From the NCBI GenBank assembly GCA_025936595.1, contig JAICTB010000076.1, positions 1-9,383 of the forward strand: a stretch of DNA of 9,383 nt, given 5' to 3'. Each line of letters opens with the position of its first letter. Positions within the stretch are counted from its first letter, which is position 1. Below, piece by piece: positions 4,647 to 9,383 of the stretch. Below the pieces are notes generated by a model. That model did not search any database and was not told the origin of the DNA. It worked only from the letters and a program-made list of their open reading frames with translations. The stretch comes from Thermoleophilia bacterium. Its GTDB lineage: Bacteria; Actinomycetota; Thermoleophilia; Gaiellales; Gaiellaceae. Both the position numbers and the translations under genes were made by a program.

Positions 4647-6521
4647 ATGCCGACCGCAACCTGGCAGATCGAGCCGTGCGCGCACACCTCCGTGCGCACG
4701 CTCGCGGACGCGCTCAGCATCGACGAGACGACGGCGTCCGTCCTCGTCCGGCGCGGGTACGCCGACCCGGAGGAGGCCCGGCTCTTCCTCGAAGGCGCGC
4801 TGCCCGGCCACGACCCGTTCGCGCTCGGCGACATGCGTGCCGCCGTCGAGACGATCGCCGCCGCCGTCGAAGCCCGCGCGCGGATCTGCATCCACGGCGA
4901 CTACGACGCCGACGGGATCTGCGCGACCGCGCTTGCGGTCCTGCTCCTGCGCGAGCTCGGCGCGGACGTCTCGTGGCATCTGCCGTCGCGCTTCGAGGAA
5001 GGTTACGGCCTGAACGCGGACACGCTGACGCGGCTCGCGGAGGAAGGGTACGAGCTCGTCCTCACCGTCGACTGCGGCATCACCGCGGTCGCCGAGGTCG
5101 AGCATGCGCGCTCGCTCGGGCTCGACGTCGTCGTCACCGACCACCACCGCCCGGCCGACGCATTCCCGGCCTGCCCGGTCGTCGCGCCGCTCAAGGGCGA
5201 CTATCCGTTCGCCGGTCTGTGCGGCACGGGTGTCGTGTGGAAGCTCGCGCAGGCGCTGCTCGGCGCGGAGCATCCGTTCCTCGACCGCCACCTCGATGTC
5301 GTCGCGCTCGCGACGGTCGCGGACGTCGTCCCGCTGGTCGACGAGAATCGAGCGCTCGCGCTCCTCGGGCTCCGGCGGCTTGCGCAGACGCAGAAGCCCG
5401 GGCTGCGCGCGTTGATGCGCGTCGGTCACGTCGATCCCGCAGCGATCGACGAATCCTCGATCGGGTTCCGGCTCGCGCCGCGCATCAATGCGTCCGGCCG
5501 CCTCTGCCGTCCCGAGGCGGCGCTCGCGCTGCTTCTCACCGAGGACGACGACGAGGCGATGACGCTCGCGCGGGAGCTCGAGGATCTGAACGGCGAGCGG
5601 CAGGCGGTCGAGCAGCGCATCCTGCGCGAGGCCGTCGCGGAAGTCGAGTCGTGGCCCGAGTCTCGGCGCAACCGGCGCGGCTATGTGATCGCAGGAGAGG
5701 GCTGGCACGAGGGCGTGATCGGGATCGTCGCGTCGCGCCTCGTCGAGAAGTACAACCGGCCCGTCGTGGTGGTCGCCGGCTCGGGCGACGAATGGAAGGG
5801 CTCCGGCCGCTCGGTCCCCGCATTCGACCTGCACGGCGGGCTCGCGGCGTGCGCAGGGCATCTGGCGCGGTTCGGCGGGCACCGCGCTGCGGCCGGGCTG
5901 ACGATCGAGCGGGAGCGCATCGAGACGTTCGCGGCCGCGTTCGCAGCGCATGCCGACGGCGCGCTCTCGGCCGACGACCTGCAGCCGGTGACGCGGGTCG
6001 ACGCAATCGTGCCCGGCGCGCGGCTGAGCCTCGGCCTGTGCACGGAGCTCGGGCGGCTCGCGCCGTTCGGGATCGGCAATCCGGGCGTCGTGCTGCTCGT
6101 CGACGGCTGCGAGCTCGCCGGCCTCTCGACGGTGGGCGACGGCAAGCACCTGCGCTTTCGCGTACGCCAGCGGGGCCGCGATGCCGGCTCGGCGATTGCC
6201 TTCGGGATGGGAGCACAGCTCGACCGGCTACGGAGCGAAGGCCGCTACGACGTGGCGTTCCGGCTGCAGGAGAACCGGTGGAACGGCGTCGTCTCGCCGC
6301 AGCTCGTCGTTCGGCGCATCTTCGACGCCGTCGACGGCTTCGAGGAACTGCGCGCGTGGCTCGCGACGCAGTGGAAGGCGGGCGAAGACGCGTGGACGCC
6401 GGAGGCCCGGCGGATCTTCGCTGAGCTCGAGCTCGCCGACGGGGCGCGGCGCAGCCTGCTCGAGTCGGCGACGTTCAGGATGCTGCTCGAAGAGAAACCC
6501 GTGCTCGCCGCCGCGGCGTAG
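4647..6521 (+). CDS. recJ: RecJ, single-stranded-DNA-specific 5'-3' exonuclease
   Basis: RecJ degrades single-stranded DNA from 5' ends in recombination (RecFOR pathway), mismatch repair and processing of stalled forks. The protein has 624 aa, within the family range. DHH-family motifs appear in order: HGDYDADG at 83-90, VDCGI at 141-145, TDHH at 164-167 and ATVADVVPL at 222-230. They supply the metal ligands (Asp85/87/89, Asp142, Asp165-His166-His167, Asp226). A linker with RINASGR (279-285) leads to the DHHA1 domain, with GWHEGVIGIVASRL at 352-365, GSGRSV at 385-390 and FGGHRAAAG at 409-417. The C-terminal part with FGIGNP (474-479) fits the OB-fold region. The ATG at 4647 is chosen because the frame upstream runs antisense through ldt and because a -10-like TACCGT is 9 nt away. 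All metal ligands are present. Confidence 0.96.
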   Translation: MPTATWQIEPCAHTSVRTLADALSIDETTASVLVRRGYADPEEARLFLEGALPGHDPFALGDMRAAVETIAAAVEARARICIHGDYDADGICATALAVLLLRELGADVSWHLPSRFEEGYGLNADTLTRLAEEGYELVLTVDCGITAVAEVEHARSLGLDVVVTDHHRPADAFPACPVVAPLKGDYPFAGLCGTGVVWKLAQALLGAEHPFLDRHLDVVALATVADVVPLVDENRALALLGLRRLAQTQKPGLRALMRVGHVDPAAIDESSIGFRLAPRINASGRLCRPEAALALLLTEDDDEAMTLARELEDLNGERQAVEQRILREAVAEVESWPESRRNRRGYVIAGEGWHEGVIGIVASRLVEKYNRPVVVVAGSGDEWKGSGRSVPAFDLHGGLAACAGHLARFGGHRAAAGLTIERERIETFAAAFAAHADGALSADDLQPVTRVDAIVPGARLSLGLCTELGRLAPFGIGNPGVVLLVDGCELAGLSTVGDGKHLRFRVRQRGRDAGSAIAFGMGAQLDRLRSEGRYDVAFRLQENRWNGVVSPQLVVRRIFDAVDGFEELRAWLATQWKAGEDAWTPEARRIFAELELADGARRSLLESATFRMLLEEKPVLAAAA

Positions 6522-6603
6522 GGCGGGCGGCAGCCGCATCGAGCTCGCGCAGGAGGCGGGCGACCTGGGTCAGCTTCCTCATCTCGCGGCGGCGTCTCAG
6601 CAT
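6475..6603 (-). CDS. possible 42-aa basic small protein, antisense to the recJ end
   Basis: The frame begins MLRRRREMRKLTQVARLLREL and is Arg-rich, with a likely amphipathic helix at its start. GAGAGGAG lies 3 nt before the ATG, tighter than usual. In the part outside recJ (6522-6603) 24 of 27 codons end in G or C, in line with coding. In the last 47 nt, which overlap the recJ 3' end, codon use is poor. A short leader frame with its own strong GGAGGAG overlaps the start. I recognise no family. Against it are the rare AGA/AGG codons and the antisense overlap; GC-rich DNA easily gives Arg-rich frames. I treat it as a hypothesis. Confidence 0.3.
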   Translation of the reverse strand: MLRRRREMRKLTQVARLLRELDAAAARPTPRRRARVSLRAAS

Positions 6604-6626
6604 GGGCTCCTCTCGTTCATCGGCAC
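6597..6626 (-). CDS. possible 9-codon leader peptide upstream of the 42-aa ORF
   Basis: On the minus strand a full GGAGGAG (plus-strand 6635-6641) is followed at good spacing by GTG at 6626 and an in-frame ATG at 6620. The frame encodes MPMNERSPC and its TGA overlaps the next ORF's start in the sequence ATGCTGA. This has the layout of a translationally coupled leader. It is the strongest Shine-Dalgarno-like string I noticed directly upstream of a start codon. It may equally be a chance CT-rich stretch on the plus strand. Confidence 0.2.
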   Translation of the reverse strand: MPMNERSPC

Positions 6627-6674
6627 AACGCGTTCTCCTCCGTAGGGGGTACGTGAGAGCGGGAATCGCAGGGG

Positions 6675-6680
6675 TACACT
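6675..6680 (+). promoter_or_regulatory. -10-like hexamer of rel, leaderless arrangement
   Basis: TACACT (TAnnnT) is followed by 6 nt (GGCTTC) and the ATG of rel at 6687, the same geometry as at ruvC. There is no Shine-Dalgarno sequence between them. The expected -35 area (about 6651-6657) reads ACGTGAG, a poor match to TTGACA. Confidence 0.55.
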
Positions 6681-6686
6681 GGCTTC

Positions 6687-8888
6687 ATGGCAGTGCTCGA
6701 ACGACATCAGGACCTCGTCGACGAGCTGATCGCCGAGGTCGAGGCCTACAAACCGGACGCCGACCGGGAGCTCCTGACGCGCGCGTTCCTCTTTGCGGCC
6801 GATGCGCACGCGGGCCAGATGCGGCAGTCGGGGCAGGAGTTCATCTACCACCCGTGGGGCGCGGCGAAGATCCTCGCGGGTCTCCAGCTCGACGAGCCGA
6901 CGCTCGCAGCGGCGCTCTTGCACGACGTCGTCGAGGACACGACGACCGATATCGAAGAGCTGCGGGGCGAGTTCGGCGACGAGATCGCGCAGCTCGTCGA
7001 GGGCGTCACGAAGCTGACGCGTGTGCAGTTCCAGAGCCGCGAGCACGCTGAGGCCGAGAACTACCGCAAGTTGATCGTCGCGATGGCGGAGGACTTGCGC
7101 GTGATCCTCATCAAGCTCGCGGACCGGCTGCACAACCTGCGCACGATCGAGTACCTCGGCAAGCAGAAGCAGCTGCAGAAGGCGCGCGAGACGCTCGAGG
7201 TCTATGCGCCGCTTGCGCACCGCCTCGGCATTCACGCGCTCAAGTGGGAGCTCGAGGATCTTGCGTTCCAGACGCTGCATCCGCGCAAGTACGAAGAGAT
7301 CAAGCAGATGGTCGCCGAGCGCCGCACCGATCGCGAGGAGCACGTGCGCGAGGCGGCGATGGTCCTTCAGAAGGAGCTCGACAAGGTCGACATCCCGGCG
7401 GAGATCTCCGGGCGCGCGAAGCACTTCTTCTCGATCTACGACAAGATGGCGAAGAAGGGGCGGGAGTTCAACGAGATCTACGACCTGACCGCCATGCGCG
7501 TGATCGCAGAGCGCGGCGGCGACGAGGGCACGCGCGACTGCTACGGCGCGCTGGGGCTCATTCATTCGCTGTGGAAGCCGATGCCCGGTCGCTTCAAGGA
7601 CTACATCGCGATGACGAAGTTCAACGGCTACCAGGCGCTGCACACGACGGTGATCGGCCCGCAGGGACGTCCGCTCGAGATTCAGGTGCGAACACGCGAG
7701 ATGCACGAGACGGCCGAGTTCGGCGTCGCGGCGCACTGGCTCTACAAGCGCGGCAAGAAGAACAAGGACGCGGAGTGGGTCGCCTGGGTGAAGCAGCTGA
7801 TGGACGAGGGGACGGCCGACGAGGCGGACCCGCGCGAGTTCATGAAGACGTTCCGCACCGATCTCTTCGACGAAGAGGTGCACGTGTTCACCCCGAAGGG
7901 ACAGGTCAAGACGCTGCCCGCAGGGTCGACGCCGATCGACTTCGCGTATGCCGTGCACACCGACGTCGGTCACCGCACGGTCGGCGCGAAGATCAACGGG
8001 CGCATCGTCCCGCTGCACTACGCCTTGAAGAACGGCGACTTCGTCGAGATCCTCACGTCCAAGCAGGGACGCGGGCCGTCACGCGACTGGCTCTCGCTCG
8101 CAAAGAGCTCGCGCGCGCGCAACAAGATCCGCCAGTGGTTCTCGCGCGAGACGCGCGAGGACGCGGAGGCGAAGGGCCGCGAGGCGCTCGAGCACGCGCT
8201 GAAGGGGCAAAACCTGCCGTACGCGAAGCTGCGCGGCTCGGCGACGCTCGCGCAGGTGATCCGCGAGACGGGATTCAAGAAGGCGGAGGACTTCTACCTC
8301 GCACTCGGCTCGGGAAAGCTCCAGCCCGGCTCGATCGTGAACAAGGTCGTCCAGCGGCTGAAGACCGAGCAGGTCGCAGAGGAGGCGCCGGTCGTCACGA
8401 AGGCGCCGAAGGCGCGCGAGACACTCTCGGGGACGGATATCGGCGTCGTCGTCACCGGGGTGCGGGACGTGCTCGTGCGGCTCGCGAAGTGCTGCACGCC
8501 GGTGCCGGGCGACCCGATCGTCGGCTACATCTCGCTCGGCAAGGGGATCACGATCCACCGGGACGACTGCCCGAACGTGAAGGCGCTGCGGCGCAGCCCG
8601 GAGCGGTTCACGCAGGTCGGCTGGGACGGTGCGACGACCTCGACGAGCTTCCGCGTGCAGATCGCCGTCGACTCCTGGGACCGCCCGCGCCTGCTCGAGG
8701 ACGTCGCGCGCACGTTCGCCGAGCACGGAGCGAACATCGTCAGCTACGGCGGCGTCGTCGAGGATCAGCTGGCGAAGAACTGGTACACCGCCGAGGTGGG
8801 AGACGTGAAGAGTCTGCGCACGCTCCTCACGGCGCTCCGCAACGTCGAGGCCGTGTTCGACGCGTATCGCGTCACGCCGTCGTCGTGA
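6687..8888 (+). CDS. rel: Rel, bifunctional (p)ppGpp synthetase/hydrolase (RelA/SpoT homolog)
   Basis: This enzyme makes the alarmone (p)ppGpp from ATP and GTP/GDP when uncharged tRNA stalls ribosomes, and also hydrolyses it. The protein has 733 aa with the full long-RSH layout. The HD hydrolase (about 25-195) keeps His55, His79-Asp80, Glu83-Asp84 and Asp146 in LADRLHN. The synthetase (about 235-350) has RAKHFFSIYDK at 243-253, Asp266, RFKD at 302-305, NGYQALHT at 313-320 and EIQVRT at 331-336. RFKD is the RxKD form of bifunctional Rel, not the ExDD of gammaproteobacterial RelA. A TGS domain follows (about 396-458), then a helical region. The zinc-finger-like segment has Cys602-Cys603, His624 and Cys628, and an ACT domain fills about 655-733. 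Both active sites look intact. The stop overlaps the next gene's GTG by 4 nt. Confidence 0.98.
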   Translation: MAVLERHQDLVDELIAEVEAYKPDADRELLTRAFLFAADAHAGQMRQSGQEFIYHPWGAAKILAGLQLDEPTLAAALLHDVVEDTTTDIEELRGEFGDEIAQLVEGVTKLTRVQFQSREHAEAENYRKLIVAMAEDLRVILIKLADRLHNLRTIEYLGKQKQLQKARETLEVYAPLAHRLGIHALKWELEDLAFQTLHPRKYEEIKQMVAERRTDREEHVREAAMVLQKELDKVDIPAEISGRAKHFFSIYDKMAKKGREFNEIYDLTAMRVIAERGGDEGTRDCYGALGLIHSLWKPMPGRFKDYIAMTKFNGYQALHTTVIGPQGRPLEIQVRTREMHETAEFGVAAHWLYKRGKKNKDAEWVAWVKQLMDEGTADEADPREFMKTFRTDLFDEEVHVFTPKGQVKTLPAGSTPIDFAYAVHTDVGHRTVGAKINGRIVPLHYALKNGDFVEILTSKQGRGPSRDWLSLAKSSRARNKIRQWFSRETREDAEAKGREALEHALKGQNLPYAKLRGSATLAQVIRETGFKKAEDFYLALGSGKLQPGSIVNKVVQRLKTEQVAEEAPVVTKAPKARETLSGTDIGVVVTGVRDVLVRLAKCCTPVPGDPIVGYISLGKGITIHRDDCPNVKALRRSPERFTQVGWDGATTSTSFRVQIAVDSWDRPRLLEDVARTFAEHGANIVSYGGVVEDQLAKNWYTAEVGDVKSLRTLLTALRNVEAVFDAYRVTPSS

Positions 8889-9383
8889 CGATCCATCCGC
8901 GCGCGGCAGTCGGCTTCGCGCGCGCGGCCGACGTCTACGAGCGCGCGCGGCCGTCCTATCCGCAGGGTGCGATCGACTGGATCGTCCAGCAGACCGGGCT
9001 CGGCCCGGGTCGGACCGTGGTCGATCTCGGCGCGGGAACCGGCAAGCTCACGCGCCTGCTGCTGCCGAGCGGAGCCCGCGTGATCGCGGTCGAGCCGGTC
9101 GCGGAGATGCGCGCGCACATCGACGGGACAGAGGTGCTCGACGGAACGGCGGAGTCGATCCCGCTTCCCGACCGCTCGGCCGACGTGGTGGCCGTCGCGC
9201 AGGCGTTCCACTGGTTCGACCACGAGCGCGCACTGCCGGAGATCCATCGGGTCTTGCTCGAACACGGGAGTCTCGTGCTCGTCTGGAACATGCGCGATCT
9301 CGACGATCCGATCCAGCGCGGTGTGGAGGATCTCATCGAGCCGCTGCGGTTCGGCGTCCCGGGTCAGTTTGCGGCCGAGTGGC
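8885..9383 (+). CDS. class I SAM-dependent methyltransferase (3' end cut by window edge)
   Basis: This gene is open at the right edge; 166 codons are visible. The start FARAADVYERARPSYP (11-26) is typical of Methyltransf_11-like proteins. Motif I, VVDLGAGTGKLT at 45-56, binds S-adenosylmethionine; Glu70 in AVEP fits the acidic residue that contacts the ribose. Later motifs are SIPLPDRSADVVAVAQAFHW (91-110) and the strand HGSLVLVWNMRD (127-138). The substrate (small molecule, lipid or other) cannot be read from the sequence. The GTG at 8885 overlaps the rel stop as GTGA, so it is likely co-transcribed and translationally coupled with rel. The complete frame would normally run to about 240-270 aa in this family. 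Confidence 0.9.
   Translation, partial: MTIHPRAAVGFARAADVYERARPSYPQGAIDWIVQQTGLGPGRTVVDLGAGTGKLTRLLLPSGARVIAVEPVAEMRAHIDGTEVLDGTAESIPLPDRSADVVAVAQAFHWFDHERALPEIHRVLLEHGSLVLVWNMRDLDDPIQRGVEDLIEPLRFGVPGQFAAEW

Larger units (their letters stand above)
6522..6686. other. recJ-rel intergenic region (165 bp)
   Basis: This is the longest gap between well-supported genes in the window. On the plus strand it carries the rel -10-like element at 6675-6680. On the minus strand it carries two purine-rich ribosome-binding-like sites with nearby start codons. There is no apt gene here, although apt lies between recJ and relA in B. subtilis and just upstream of relA in mycobacteria. I see no terminator-like hairpin after recJ, so read-through from recJ into rel is possible. 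Confidence 0.5.

Noticed and set aside
3858..6149. A 763-codon open frame on the minus strand across ldt and recJ
   Set aside because: Arg-rich, no domain-like pattern, out of frame with ldt and antisense to recJ; it is a shadow frame.
6597..8018. A 473-codon open frame on the minus strand across rel
   Set aside because: It is antisense to the fully conserved rel gene and rich in Leu/Arg/Asp/Val mirror codons. Only its last few codons, outside rel, were kept as a possible leader peptide.
8897..8927. CCGCGCGCG / CGCGCGCGG inverted repeat at the start of the methyltransferase gene
   Set aside because: Alternating CG arises from runs of Arg and Ala codons in this GC-rich genome. Self-complementarity of such tracts is expected and not specific.
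1..9383. CRISPR arrays, insertion sequences, tRNA/rRNA genes, riboswitches, rho-independent terminators, prophage
   Set aside because: I saw no repeated spaced units, terminal inverted repeats, transposase motifs, tRNA-like T-loop strings, or GC hairpins followed by T runs anywhere in the window.

Overview
The window is about 9.4 kb of very GC-rich DNA (about 70% G+C by eye). Codons in the real genes end almost always in G or C, GTG starts are common, genes are tightly packed, and several genes appear to lack leaders. This fits a high-GC actinobacterial chromosome. A deep-branching class such as Thermoleophilia (Gaiellales/Solirubrobacterales) is my guess from the overall look of the proteins, not something proven here. 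I see no phage, insertion sequence, CRISPR array, tRNA or rRNA.

Layout: (1) 42-2088, plus strand: the Holliday junction operon ruvC-ruvA-ruvB, with 4-nt stop/start overlaps. (2) 2101-2190: a 29-codon open frame with strongly coding-like codon use just after ruvB. (3) 2240-4582: a mostly minus-strand block holding a multi-pass membrane protein with an internal repeat, an unrecognised 158-aa soluble protein whose gene overlaps it, a divergent 75-aa two-helix membrane protein, and a secreted L,D-transpeptidase. (4) 4647-6521, plus: recJ, the single-strand DNA exonuclease. (5) 6522-6686: a 165-bp gap holding the rel promoter and a possible tiny minus-strand ORF. (6) 6687-8888, plus: a complete bifunctional (p)ppGpp synthetase/hydrolase. 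(7) 8885 to the window edge, plus: a class I SAM-dependent methyltransferase, overlapping rel by 4 nt and cut off at the edge.

How the genes relate: RuvABC moves and cuts Holliday junctions, RecJ resects 5' ends, and Rel runs the stringent response. From general knowledge, many Actinobacteria and Firmicutes keep all or part of the order ruvCAB / yajC-secD-secF / recJ / apt / relA. Here the ruvCAB, recJ and rel anchors are kept, but secDF/yajC and apt are absent from their usual places. The interval after ruvB is filled by inverted cell-envelope and unknown genes.

Most of the window is well-understood housekeeping DNA, and I found no convincing new multi-gene system. The best leads are a recurring -10-like TAnnnT placed 6-9 nt before start codons (leaderless transcription), an internal duplication in the unknown membrane protein, a perfect 8-bp inverted repeat between the divergent ldt and recJ genes, and two small candidate ORFs. 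No gene-free stretch is longer than 165 bases.
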